A stretch of 64,000 nt of DNA from Furcasterigmium furcatum. Taxonomy: Eukaryota; Ascomycota; Sordariomycetes; Glomerellales; Plectosphaerellaceae. Of this stretch, positions 11,285 to 23,412 are shown one piece after another. Position 1 is the stretch's first letter. Each line of letters starts with the position of its first letter. The notes beneath the pieces are model-generated. The model searched no databases and was not told the DNA's origin. It saw only the letters and a program-made list of their open reading frames with translations. The translations under genes were made by a program, and so were the position numbers. The stretch lies in the NCBI GenBank assembly GCA_001599815.1, contig BCIA01000001.1:6282978-6346977 (forward strand), written 5' to 3'.

Positions 11285-12816
11285 GATGAAGGCCGATGGC
11301 GATGGTCAACAGCTGGTGCTGTTGCGCGGGGAAAGAGGGCGGGGTTGTTCGGGGGTCGTCATCCAACGGGTGAAGCTGTCTGGAAATCGATGCACGTTGC
11401 TGAGGCTGAAAGAAAATGGCCAAGGCAGGGCTATGAGGGAGTTATATCGACATGGGAGGCTGCCGCAGCTCGATACGGATAGATCCTGTGGATGATGCTG
11501 AAATGTGCCTTCGTATGTTGTCCGAGGAGGACGAGGCAGTGCAGAGACGAAGATGATGGGGTAGAGCTATGCCAAAGCGAGGATGCGGGATGAAAAGACG
11601 AAAGAGGGGCGTTTATGTGATGCGAGCTAGAGGCGAGGAGCTCGTGAGCCCGGCAGGTTCCAGGTTTGAAGAAATCCGGGATGACGGCTGCTGGTGAATT
11701 GCACCGCACCAACTGCGGGCAATGGGAGGCAAGCACTACTGGCAGAAGCTGGAGCTGCAAGTTTGGGACGGTGCAATGCACGCCGCACTGATTGTGACGC
11801 AACCTGCCCTACGACATCGGGCAGCGGGCCTATGACAGCCCAGAGCCCGGTCACTTTCTCAGGCACGCGGAACCCTATTTACCACCTACTGGGCGGTAGC
11901 GCATCCGAGGGCCACTAGCAAACGGCAGATAGTGCTGCAACCCTCCGTCGCCTCAGTGTATCAGAAGAGAGACATAAATGCGACCTCGGGGCGCTGCAAT
12001 CCGACCTGAGCGAGCACCGTCGGATTCCCCAGGGTCGACCCACTCGGTCTCGGAGCGCCTTGCTCTCAGGACCACGGGCACGGCGGGTCCCGAGACTTGC
12101 GTAGACACTGACGACAGCTCAGCTGCAGGGTCTATCTGCGCTGAGCCTCGCCGTTCCGGCACAAGCTCCCACTGCCGCAGGCATCTCGAGCCTGGTCGCC
12201 ACATGGGTAGCTCAATATATCCGCCCTACCGTCCAGCCCCCCGGGACCCTCCTAGAGCCTCCAGAGCCTCCTCGGTTCTCCCCCTGGGTTCTCAGCCCTC
12301 GTGTTTCATGCCAAGCGTCTGAAGCTCGCTGCGAACCCGACATGCAGTTCATGCGGCCCAGAACACCAAGCCTTAATTCTGCTGCCTGCTTGTCGCTCGC
12401 ATCTAGCCATCAATAGTCGCCGAAGATTGCGTAACCCAGAGTCGACATGGGCCAGTATGCTGATGAACATCCGCATGCCGAGAGACTGCTGCCGCCAAGT
12501 CCACGGACCAGGCACCGGCATATGTCAAGGGTTGCGTGCGCTCTCTCACATGCCGCCCGGAAGCTCAGACATCACGTCCCTCCCAGTCGCGCCAGACACT
12601 CGAAAAAAGTTGCGCCGTCCATTACTGATAAGTGTGCATCTTGTATACGCCTCCCGGGCCATCCACGGCCGCCCTCGAAAGGCTACACCATCATCACCCG
12701 ACGGCTGGGTGGGTATATCGAATTTTCGCCCCGGTAACCGCGGCCCATATCGTCGCAGAGCATTCGCTTATTTCCCCCTTGTCCTTCGTCCCAAGCGCCC
12801 CGTGTCGGTAGGTTTC
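11285..12816. other. Gene-free stretch, about 1.5 kb
   Basis: Upstream region of the glucosyltransferase gene and downstream region of the Sec61-beta gene. Frames here are short or cross-strand accidents. I see no convincing gene, RNA or repeat. Confidence 0.45.
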
Positions 12817-13464
12817 CTAAGAGGAGAACTTCCTGGTCATCTTGGCGATGACTGGGAACCAAACATGTCAGCGATGCTCCCGGCAGGGTGCGTCGACGGA
12901 GGAACTGCCACCGCGTGGCTAGGGACTTACTGTGCAGAGCGACGACGGAGAAGATGAAGACCAGAGAGAGAACAAGAACAACGACGGGGTCGACCTTGAG
13001 GCCGGGAGACTCGTCGGTGTAGAGCCCTATCCGCAACACCAATCGTTAGCAATCCGCATTCCTGCATCTCCCCCCTTCTGCCCCCAGGACGACATACTCA
13101 GCATGGTGCTGCTGCTGCCACCGGCGCCCGCAGCCCTCGTGCTGCTCGGCCGGGCATTGGCGATCTTCTCCTTCTGGTCGGCGGCGGCGCGGCGGCGGAT
13201 GGCGGTACGGGGACCACCAGGGGGCGTGGGCGACGAGGGACGCGCGACGCCCGAGGCGGCGCCGACGGGGGTGCCGACGGGCGAGGAAGCACGAGGGGAG
13301 GACTATCAGTAAATCGTCAGCAGCCGTACAGTCCTCGTCAATCCCTCCTTCATTGCAATCGCAATTGCCGCTGCCATCCCTCCTACGCGCGGGGGGAAGC
13401 TCGCGTGCCGTCGTGCTCGGGACCCGTCAGGGGCCGCTTCAATTCGTTCCATCGGACGTACCAT
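12817..13464 (-). CDS. SBH1: Sec61-beta (Sbh1-type) subunit of the ER translocon, 112 aa
   Basis: Exons 13462..13464, 13098..13302, 12931..13026 and 12817..12851. The first coding exon is only the ATG, followed by a 159-nt intron with a clean GTACGT donor; translation then continues SSPRASSPVG. The protein has the Pro/Ser-rich cytosolic N-terminus with PTPPGGPRTAIRRRAAADQK, the motif RLYTDESPGLKVDPVVVLVL, and a single tail-anchor segment (VLVLSLVFIFSVVALHIIAK) ending TRKFSS. Length and layout fit fungal Sec61-beta, which docks at the Sec61 channel and supports co-translational import into the ER. The total coding length (339 nt) is in frame only with the mini-exon start. That start is inferred from the splice signals and the lack of any other in-frame ATG. 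Confidence 0.92.
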
Positions 13465-13905
13465 TTTCGCGAGAAGGAACCGGCTGGAGCTAAGACTCTA
13501 AAATCGCTGCAGGATCTTAGACCTTGATTGTCGAATGATGGAGGGAAAGAAAGGAGCGGCGGTGGAATTGAGGTTGGTGTGAATGGAGAGTCGAGTCGGG
13601 GGGAGCTTGTGTGGCAGGTTGGGTCCTCGGGGGTCTTCAATTGCGCGCCAAAAGAGGCCACATCTTTCAGGTCACCCTTAGAATGGAGCCCGGCCACTGG
13701 TCACTCTGGGGCAGCGTTCTGCGCCGCTCATTCGCTGTGGCGTGTCATTGTTTTTCCGGGCCCGGGTCCAGATTCCGCTGGCGGCCAGGGCCCGGCGACA
13801 GCACCTCATTTACCAATTTACAGGGCTCCACAGGGCCTGGATGAGGGATGGGCCAGAGCTTCAGTTATGATATCCTTCCACTTGACGAAGACGTGATATG
13901 ATCTT
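13465..13905. other. Gene-free stretch upstream of Sec61-beta
   Basis: Promoter and leader region of the minus-strand Sec61-beta gene, up to MITE copy 3. Nothing else recognised. Confidence 0.4.
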
Positions 13906-14144
13906 AGGGTTGCAGAAAAGACGAGCTCCTTCGAAACGGCCATGTCAACTAGCAGATTTTAAATCCGGTCTCAGATAATTAAGATGACCTCTGTTGTCTT
14001 CAGACAATTAAATTGGACTCTCCTTTAATTTCATAAAATCGAGAGAGCCTCATGCTGACCCAGACGGAGTTGGAAGGACGGCCAAATCGGCCTTGAGTAG
14101 CTCCGAAAACACCTATCTGGACTGGCCATGTATTCTGTGACCCT
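13906..14144 (+). mobile_element. MITE-like element, copy 3 (full length, more diverged)
   Basis: About 239 bp. The left end AGGGTTGCAGAAAAGACGAG and the right end (reverse strand AGGGTCACAGAATACATGGC) match the ends of copies 1 and 2 with substitutions. AACGGCCATGTCAACTAGCA and the internal AT-rich units with 'AATCGAGAGAGCCTC' (about 14037) are recognisable. It is older or more decayed than copies 1 and 2 and lies in the intergenic space between Sec61-beta and the PSR-type phosphatase gene. Confidence 0.6.
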
Positions 14145-14963
14145 CATGTGGTTAACGCTTCATCACATGCTCACTCACGAAAACACCTGCATTCGCACAT
14201 CCAAATCATGGGAAAGTGTTAAATTTCTGGCGGCCGCGGCGAGAAACACCGCGACCCATCTTGACCGTCCCAAGCTCGTCTCCCCCTCCTCACGAGCGAC
14301 ATCCATATGCGCCGCCCGCCTCTCTGCGGCCACGCCGCGCTCTTTCCTCCGCCTCTCCTTCCTTCCTTCCATGCTGCTGCCATCTCTCTCATTCAACCTG
14401 AATGCACCGCTCGAAGAAAAGCCCGCTCGCAGCTCCGAATCGTGTATGTAAGTGGGATTTAAACAATGGGGAAGAGTAAAAGGGGGGGTTGGATTTGGAC
14501 ATAGGGAATAAACAGTGGTATGAGTGCTCCGGGACTCTTTCCGATTTCCATCTCAGGGGGGGAGGTCGTGGTGCCGGGCATGCCCAGCCTGCGAGACAAC
14601 CACGGGTAGGTAATGTAATCTGATCAAAACAGCGAGTGTTGCTGGGGCGGCCCAGCCTCGATCGTCTTTCTCTTGCCGAACTCCAGCATCGAAATACCCA
14701 AAGCCGGTGTTGCTCGAAATACCAAGACGACAGGCGCGCGAGATGACCGTCGGGGAGATCTGCCATCCGCGTACAGGCTGTCACCGCCGGGTGCACCGGG
14801 TCACCGTCCGCACCCGAGAGGCATATAGTGATTAGGTAGACAGTAGTACATCTACACCCGCAAATGAAGTGCAACCCAAACGCCTGCCGCTATGAAGGGA
14901 CCAAGGTCCTGAACTCGGGCAAGTGCCGCGCAAAGTCAAGGAAAATGTGTGCCTGAGGGTATC
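14145..14963. other. Gene-free stretch downstream of the phosphatase gene
   Basis: Contains a C/T-rich tract near 14280-14400 and otherwise featureless sequence. It probably includes the 3' UTR of the minus-strand phosphatase gene. Confidence 0.4.
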
Positions 14964-16589
14964 TCAAAGTGTGACGTCGAGAACGAGACTGACGTCCTGG
15001 ACGTTGGAGCTGGCCAGGTCCTCGAGGACGGGGATAAGATCGAGCAGCTCGTTGTCGTGGGCGTCGGAGAACCAACTGCTGATGGGCACAGCGTGCTGGG
15101 GGTGGAAGATGTACGATGTGGGCGAGTTGTCGATGATGATAGTGTCCTTCAGGTCTCTGCCAACCTGGGAGAGATCCTTGACATAGTTGCCTTGGTGGTT
15201 GTAGCAGCTCTCGCGGAACAACCGATGGTGAACCACCTTGTGGATATCGAGCTGGTCCAGGAGAGGGTCGCCATACTGGAGAGGGTTAGCCGCTATTTCT
15301 GTTGACCGAAACTCAATGACTGCATACCTTGGAGACAGATGCTGTAAAGACAACAACTTCATAAAGCTCGCCGACTCGCTTCATGAACTGATCAACGCCT
15401 GGCCTCTTGATGACGTAGACATTGTGGTAGTTGCCCTCAATCTCTACAGGGATCGTAAAGTCGGCTTGATGGAGGATCTGATAAGGAGTCAGTCAGGGCC
15501 GCACGTATGTCAGTTCAGTGTCAGACGCACCTTAAATGAGCTGTGCACGAGCGTCTCGTCGAGATCGAGCACGAGGCACTTCTTGCCCTTGAACTCGGGC
15601 GCGATCGGCGGCAGGAGCCACTTCTGCGCCTCCGGTGCGGCAGCGCCCGTGTCTTCCACCGCCGGAACAGCTGGTACACTCGTGGTCGGGGCAGGGCCGG
15701 GAGGCGGCGGCGGCAGCTGGCCTCGTTTAGAATCGGCCTTCTGCTCAGCCTGCTCCGCTGCGGCTGCATCGGGCATCGCCTCATCGCCATCCTCGTCCCT
15801 TTGAGGGATTTCGCCTGTCGCCGGAGCGGCCTCGGGCTTGGCCCCGTTGGAACCCTGAACTGTGATAGTGGGCGCGACGGAGCTGCCGGCAGCCTGCCTT
15901 GCGGCTGCATCCTGCCCAGCGGCCCCAGCATCATCCACTGCCGTCGTGCTCGAAACCCGCTTGCCCTTCTGGTCCGATGGCGATGTGGTCATTGGCTGCT
16001 CGGGTTGCGGTTGCTTTTCCTGGAGTTGCGTCTTGCTGGAAGAGGGCTGGTCTGCCTTTTGCGGGGTCGGCTGTCGTGACTTGGCAGTCGCCGGCCTCTT
16101 TGGGATATCTTGGAGCTTGTGGACGCCCTCTTCCGGTCCCTCTAAGTTCTGAGCATTATCGGGGACTCCGCAGCAGCCAAATATCGAGAGCAGGCCGCCC
16201 TTCTTTTTCTTGGCGGGTGGGNTTGTGGGGGAGTTGGGCTGCGTGTTGCCGGGAGTGGTGGTCGGGTTTGTGGCATTGCCTGATCTACGACTGGACACGC
16301 TGCCGTTCCTGTGACGGCCCAGGATGCTGCTCTTGGACTCCTTCGATCGCCCACCAATGCTGTTCCGCGATTCGTTGACGGTGGCCCCGCTCAACCCTGT
16401 CGACGTCGGCGACGACTGGTTTCGCTGCGACGAAGACCGGGACGGCACGGGCAGAGAGCCCTGGCCCTTCCTGCCATCCTCCGGCGCGAGGAGGTCCTTT
16501 TCCCTGGGCATATCCGTTGTTTGCTGGGTGCCTCGCGTGTTGGGCGTGATCTCGTCCGCAGGGTTGGCTTGCTGTGGCTTGTCGGACAT
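14964..16589 (-). CDS. psr1: PSR1/SCP-type CTD-like phosphatase (NIF/FCP1 homology domain), about 506 aa
   Basis: Exons 15531..16589, 15328..15477 and 14964..15275 (introns 53 and 52 nt). The C-terminal third is a HAD-type FCP1-like phosphatase: CLVLDLDETLVHSSFK places the DxDxT nucleophile at Asp342/Asp344, followed by FMKRVGELYEVVVFTAS and TIIIDNSPTSYIFHP. The first 330 residues are disordered and Ser/Pro/Gln-rich, with a KKKKGGLLSIFGCCG patch at about 127-141: a basic cluster beside paired cysteines resembling the palmitoylated anchor of yeast Psr1/Psr2, but internal rather than N-terminal. Yeast Psr1/2 act at the plasma membrane in sodium and general stress responses. An in-frame ATG 132 nt further upstream (16721) is an alternative start. 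One ambiguous base (N at 16222) leaves one codon undetermined. Confidence 0.88.
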
Positions 16590-19500
16590 TGCGTCTGCGG
16601 AGGGTCTGGTTAGCTTTCTTCGAGAAATGTCGTCTGGCAGTATGGTGTTGAGAGAGGTCGTCGGTGATTGGCAAAAAGGGGGGGCTGAGAGACGTCTCAC
16701 GGGCGGCCCTTGGCGAGTCATCCCATCTCCCGCCCGTTCAGGCGCGCCAGGCCAAAGTATGATGGATGGGATAATGGCAGAAATAGCAGAGCAACCTCCT
16801 CAATTCACATTGTCACCGCCCGCGACGCGCGAGGCAAGTGCCGAGTGACGAGGGCAGAGCCGGCGACTCACCTATTGTATACCGCCCTCGGCGGCCTGAC
16901 CAAGACTGGGGACCCGACAGCTTCGGGGTCTTGATATCGGTTCCTAAAAAGATAATGACGGTACAATCGCGCGTTCGTCAAGTCGACGTCGAGTGCAAGT
17001 CAGGCTGTCGGCGCGCTGTTGGATCGTGGTGGGAGCAAGCAATGCTGAAGCAATCGGACGCGATGGTGATCGTCAGGCTCGGTCGCGCGAAAGGAGGAGG
17101 CGCCAATGCGAGCGAGCGTGCGTGCACCGCGGCGGCTTGGGGCGCTTCGATCGGGGATGCTGCCGGCTCAGGCAAAAGAGGGCGAAGAAAGGGTCGGTGG
17201 CGAAGGCGAAACGAACAAGTCCAACACGCTCTGGGGACAACAAGTGAAGCTCTGGTCTATCGAATGTCGCAGGCAGGTAAACCGGGAGAGAGAAGTGGGC
17301 GACGGGACGGGGCGTGGAGAAGCAGATGGGAAATGAGAGTCGTGGAAGGGGAACGGAGAACGAGGTGTGAGGAACTGAGGGCGGATGGGGGAACGGGACT
17401 GCAGGTGGGAGAGGCTGAAGGGGCGTGGAGGCGCAAGCGAGATGATTGCCCCTAAAAGTGCTGGGGGGTGACAGCAACGCCCAAAGTGCAGAGGGCTTGC
17501 GGGACGTTTTCCCCTGTCCAGCGTGCTGGTCTGCTCTGGACAGCGCTGGACCTGTAGCACTGGGGCCGCTGAGGAAGCACGCACACGCGGGAGGACCTAG
17601 GACGGGGGGACGGGCGAGATGGCATTCAGAGGACGGGGACTGGGGAAGCACAGCGGGCGGGTATGGGTGGATTCCCGGCGAAATTAGCCAGGGCCTGCTA
17701 GGGGGGCACGGCAGCCAAGATGGGGAGCGCTAGGGGGGTGGTATTTGAGCCGTGTTGAAATCTAGAAACACTGGTTTATCAAGGCTCAATCAGACAGTGT
17801 ACAGTTTATGTGCACGGTAAGTCCCCCTCATTCCTATCGCGGACCATCGCCGGCGCCGTCCTCAGGTAATCTCAAGCTCGACGCCAAGCTCATTAGACCG
17901 CTGGTAAATCTCCAGGGTGGACACGCCAAAGCCGCCCTAGTCCCCTTCGGGCCTCCCAGCCGTCCAGTCAGATTGCCCAGCAGCTTCAGAGCAGCGTCTC
18001 CCCGAGTTTGAGAAAGGCGTCAACAGCATCCTTTGGCTCGAACGAAGTCGCATTGGATACGGACAAACAAAGCGCATGCCGTCTCGAGGCCCGATAGCAC
18101 AACTTCTTTCATCCCAACTTCGAAGGCAGGGTGCCCCCACGGTCAAGCACCCATCAGCCTTGGGAGCGACATCTCCATGTCCGTGCGAGACGCCTTCAGA
18201 CGGCGGCGGAATGCCTGTTGATCAGCGGCTGTACGACGCGCCCTGCCTTCGACGGTGCCGACGGCGACTCGGCTCTCGGTCAGTCAGCCGTCCGTCCACT
18301 GGCGAAGCCTTCTTCGTGAATGTCGAACACCAACATCCAGAACCGACAGGACAAGAAGCATATCCTTGTCCGCGTCACCTCGGCTCGGTGGGGTGACAAG
18401 GATGCTTCAAGATGCCATGATTGGCGCTCCTACCGCCCAATGCAACGGCTGCTGTGGTTGGACGCCATGGATCGTGGACGGTGGCCAGGCACAAGCAGAG
18501 CTACCCGCTGGACCAGTCCAGATCCGACGCGTGTGCCTGGGATGTCGCCGCCATGACCTGGAGCTTTTTTGAGCCTCCCAGGGAAGAATGCGGGGGGCGG
18601 TCGACGAACCAAAGGGTCTCGTGTCGCGGCGGACCAAGAATTGCCGCTGGATGCATGGTCAACTCCCTGCGCTGTTCCGCCCTGATCAGATCTCTCCCTT
18701 ATGTACCGCCGATGTATTTGGCTCAGAGCCGCGCGCCGGAAAGTCAATTGGACGGACCATGGGCCAGAGGCGAAGATTCCTAACGGGGGCTTCCCAGGGA
18801 ACAGCAATCTTGACATCGCATTTAGCTTTTCGAGGGCCTTCCCCGAGCAGACCACTCTGGAAGATGGTGTGGCCGATACAACATGGCTACGGCATCGGGA
18901 GGTCGCAGAAATGGCCTACATGGCCTCAAACCGTTTGGCCACGAGCCAGGTGTGAAACAGGGCGTTACCTGACAGAGACGGAGGGTAGAGGAGAGGTCGC
19001 CTTCGTGGAACCTGTTCGAGGCAGTATCGTGCGGGACTGTAAAATCCCAGGGCCGAGTTTTTGAACTGCCAGCGCGCTGTCATGAAGCCCGCCTCACTCT
19101 CGTCGGTGCTGTTGCGTCTCGCGCTGAGTTGACCTGGACACTGGGCATCGTAGAATCACAAGCACAGGCCACGCCCACCCGGACCCCGTGATCCCGTGAC
19201 CCGACATGTGATACGGGGAGCTTCTCCAGGTTTTGGCGTCATACAGTGGAGAAGGCAGCTGGCAGTGGGGCGGTCCAGCAACGCTCCCGCCAAATCCAGC
19301 GCCCATTCCAGCATGTGAAATCCCACTTGACGCTATCCGAGGCACCTGACCAGCGAAACATCCGAGATCTGGTGGATCAAGGGCGGATCTCGTCACCTTC
19401 ACAAGCTCGACATTGCTCTCCGACATACGAACATATCTCTCCCACAGCTTCAGTAACCTTTGCACTTCCGACAAGCGACCGACCACACCACCGCGCGACC

Positions 19501-19596
19501 CTGGGATGGATCCCCAGACGTAGAGCGAGCCCCGTCCGACTCTCCTCGATCCGTCCGTGGTGACCTCACCCGCGCGCGCAAGTCCGTCCCTCCGAC
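16590..19596. other. Gene-free stretch, about 3 kb, divergent promoters
   Basis: Lies between the phosphatase gene (minus) and the ABC transporter gene (plus), so it contains both promoters. 17000-17450 is purine-rich on the plus strand. 17860-18120 on the minus strand shows short coding-like peptides in shifting frames (see findings) but no gene model. No RNA gene recognised. Confidence 0.4.
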
Positions 19597-22237
19597 ATGG
19601 CAGCGCAGTCGACTCTCCGCCAGTCGGCGGCCGAAGAGGCCATTGCCCTCTTCATCGACAAGTACAAGACTCTCATCCGCACTCGGTTACGAAACACATC
19701 CCGCGTCACCCGACTCCTGGCGACTCTCGCGCTCGCCGCGTCCATCGTCCTAGGCGCGGCCGGAACAAGACGGTGGTGGAAGAAGAGGAGGGAAGAGAGG
19801 GAGCAAGGCCGTAAACTCGTCAGGACCAACTCTTCGCTCTTCAACAAGGATGGGTCCAGGACGATCTACGTGCCGTACAAGGACGGCACCTCCAAGGTCG
19901 TCATCCACACCACGAAGCCCCTGACCTTCGAGGCGCATCGACGGCTGTTCTTGAACCCGCCGCGGGTCTTGGGCATCGGCGATGGGACAGTCCCGTCGGC
20001 GCAGACCAAGCCCGGTCTCAACCTGGCATTCTTGCATCAATTCTTGAGTTTGATGAGCATCATGATTCCAAGGTGGACCAGCAAGGAGGCAGGCCTGCTG
20101 CTCAGTCACGGCGTGTTCCTCCTGCTCCGGACATATCTCTCCCTTGTTGTTGCAAGGCTTGACGGTGAGATTGTGCGAGATCTGGTCGCCGGCCACGGCA
20201 AGCAGTTCCTCTGGGGGTTGGCCAAGGTATGTTTCCAGTATTCCTGGGCGCTGGATACATCACTAACTCCGTCCAGTGGTGCGGCCTCGGCGGCTTCGCC
20301 TCGTACACGAATGCCATGATCAAGTACCTGGAGTCCAAGGTCTCCATCGCATTCAGGACCCGCCTCACCAGATACATCCACGACCTATATCTCAACAACA
20401 ACTTGAACTATTACAAACTATCTAACCTCGATGGTGGCGTCGGCCAAGGCGCCGACCAATTCATCACTCAGGATCTTACACTCTTCTGTGCCGCAGCGGC
20501 AAATATCTACTCATCCCTTGGCAAGCCGTTCGTTGATCTTTGCGTCTTCAACTACCAGCTGTTCCGATCTCTCGGCCCTCTGGCCTCCTTCGGTCTCCTG
20601 AGCAACTACTTTTTGACGGCCAACATCCTCCGCCGCCTGTCGCCGCCCTTTGGAAAGCTCAAGGCCGTGGAAGGCCGCAAGGAAGGAGACTTCCGCAGCC
20701 TGCATGCCCGCCTCATCGCCAATGCCGAGGAGGTGGCCTTCTACGGCGGCGCGGACATGGAGAAGCAGTTCCTCAACAAGGAGTTCAAGTCGCTCAAGAA
20801 CTGGATGGAGGGGATCTACATGCTCAAGATTCGCTACAACATGCTCGAGGACTTTGTGCTCAAGTACAGCTGGAGCGCCTATGGCTACCTCCTGTCGTCG
20901 CTGCCCGTGTTCCTCCCCGCCTGGGGCGGCATGGGTGGCGTGCTCGAGATGGCGGACAACGCGGGCAAGGGCAGCAGGGAGCGCGGCCGCATGAGGGAGT
21001 TCATCACCAACAAGAGGCTGATGCTGTCCCTGGCCGATGCCGGTGGCAGGATGATGTACTCGATCAAGGATCTTTCCGAGCTTGCCGGCTACACGAGCCG
21101 CGTGTACACTCTCATCTCGACGCTGCATCGCGTGCACGCCGACGCGTATTATCTCCGCGGCCAGCAGAACGAGCTCTACTCCCTGTCGGACGTTCAGGGC
21201 ACGATTCAGAAGGGCTTTGACGGTGTTCGTTTTGAGCATGTGCCGGTTGTGGCCCCTGGGCTGTGGCCTCAGGGTGGCGAGGAGTTGATCGACTCGCTCT
21301 CGATGGTGGTGCGGAGCGGCGAGCATCTTCTGGTGAGTACTGCCTATGAAGTGTTGATTTGCTTGGCATATCTAACGTTGACACCAGATCTCTGGGCCCA
21401 ACGGCGTCGGCAAGTCGGCGATTGCGCGAATCCTCGCCGGCCTCTGGCCCGTCTACCGCGGCCTCGTCAGCCGGCCCAAGTCCATCGGCCAGGACGGCAT
21501 CATGTTCCTGCCTCAGCGCCCCTACCTCAGCATCGGCACGCTGAGGGACCAGGTCATCTACCCCGACGGCCACGTTGACATGCGCGAGAAGCGCAAATCC
21601 GAGGACGACCTGAAGCGGGTTCTCGAGGAGGCACGCCTGGGCTATCTCCCTGACCGCGAGGGCGGCTGGGACACCCGCAAGGAGTGGAAGGACGTCCTCA
21701 GCGGCGGCGAGAAGCAGAGGATGGGATTCGCGCGAGTGCTCTACCACGAGCCCCAATACTGCATCATCGACGAGGGCACCAGCGCCGTGTCGAGCGATGT
21801 GGAGGGATTGCTTTACGAGACGTGCAAGGAGAAGGGCATCAGTGAGTTCCTTTCCGTGGGAGAATGCATGCCCGTCATGGTTTACTGACTTCGTCCCAGC
21901 CCTAATCACCATCTCGACCCGTGCATCTCTCAAGAGGTACCACACCTATAACCTGGTGCTGGGCGCCGGAGAGCACGGCAACGAGTGGGAGTTTGAGCGG
22001 ATCGGCACGGAGAGGGAGAAGATGCACGTCGAGAAGGAGCTGAAGGAGCTCCGTGAGCGTCTTGCGCAGGTCGAGAACTGGAAGGCCAGGAAGGAGCTGA
22101 TCGAGAAGGAGCTCGCGCAGGTCTGGGTCGATGGCGGTGATTCCCTGGAGCCTCCCCCGTACGCCGAGAAGGGGGGCGAGGCCGAGCAGGCCGAGCAGGC
22201 CGAGGAGCAGCCCAAGAGCCTGGACGCGACCGCGTAG
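19597..22237 (+). CDS. Peroxisomal ABC half-transporter, ABCD/PXA family, 825 aa
   Basis: Exons 19597..20226, 20277..21332, 21388..21841 and 21900..22237. The family imports long-chain fatty acids or their CoA esters into peroxisomes for beta-oxidation and works as a heterodimer (Pxa1/Pxa2 in yeast). A membrane domain occupies about residues 40-450, with the ABCD-type segment ANAEEVAFYGG. The single nucleotide-binding domain has Walker A GPNGVGKSA (565-573), signature LSGGEKQR (666-673) and Walker B YCIIDEGTS (686-694), so ATPase residues look complete. A charged coiled tail (EKMHVEKELKELRERLAQVE) precedes the Glu-rich C-terminus. Intron 3 interrupts the code just after the D-loop, a strong check on the model. 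I cannot tell from the sequence which of the two fungal paralogues this is. Confidence 0.92.
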
Positions 22238-23412
22238 AGGGCGCGCGGATGATCTCCCGAAACCTATATACAGCTTTGTACAACTCACGGCTCAGACCTA
22301 TAGAAGAAGCAAGCATCAAGAAGACACTGGCGTTTCCCATGAACACCACGGACCCCTGACGACAGAAACAAAGCAATTGGCACCATCAGACGACAAACGG
22401 CCTCGGTCTGCTCTGAGGCGCATTGCCATGCCATCATCGAACGCCTTCATCCCATAGCGGCAACGGTCATCCTTTCAGCTCGCGGACGGAACCAATAAGC
22501 GAGGGCGGCCCAGACGCCATCAGCCCCCAGCTGCCCCCTTTCGGGCCCCTCGCCATCCGGGGACCCTGCTCGGGACGCCTTGCAGCCGATCGACGGGCTC
22601 CTCTTTGTCGATCACCAAACGCCCAGCCAGCCCGTTGCGGTCCCTGTCCGCGACGCCGGCGATGCGCTAGCAACGACGTGTAATGAATCGCCCCCATAGC
22701 TCCGGCGGGGGAGTGACGAGGGTTCGCAAGTGCAGGGCGCTGGCTGCGATGGGTGAGATGCGAGTGGGATGAAGATCGTCGCCGGGCGCGTTCGTTCTCA
22801 CGCTCTTTTGCTCTTACTCCTCGGACATCCCATCTGTCCGTTTTCTTTTCTCATCCTCTTCTCCCGTGTCTCTTCCACCGCCATGACGCCCTATGCATGT
22901 CTCTGTCCATTGGACCTCCGTCGCCCGGCATCTTCCTCCTGAACCCTGAGCCTCGTGTCCCCCTTTTTATAAGAGATTTCTGATCACCCACCGCCCTCTG
23001 CTCATTACCCGCGGCGGGCCCAGTCGCACCCGAGCCCGGGCTTCTTCTTATTGTCGTGACATCTCCCTCCGCCCACGTCGTCCGCGAGTGGCCTCGGTTT
23101 CTCCCTTCAGTCCTGCGCCCGTCAGCGGCGCTCTCACAAAGCCCAAGGCTTCAGCTGAGTGAGGTAGGCCCATCGACAGGGCTCTCTCGGCAGGCGAAAT
23201 CCGCCCACCGCTCAGCCTGCCTGTACCTGGGACCTGACGACGGCCCGAGCTGAGGATGAATTATCACGGGCCCTTGTGATTCCTTCAACCCGTCGCCCAT
23301 CACCCGTTCTCCGTCTTTTCCCTGTAGTCTGGTGTTCGTCAGGCTCGGCTGGGTGAGAGAAGAACACTGGGGGATTCGGATCTCGAGATACGATACCACC
23401 GAAACAAACGCC
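22238..23412. other. Gene-free stretch between the ABC transporter and the membrane protein gene
   Basis: Contains the 3' UTR of the transporter gene and the promoter of the following plus-strand gene; C/T-rich around 22790-22930. Nothing else recognised. Confidence 0.4.

Noticed and set aside
12301..12957. 218-codon plus-strand open frame
   Set aside because: It overlaps the last exon of Sec61-beta on the opposite strand and shows no domain.
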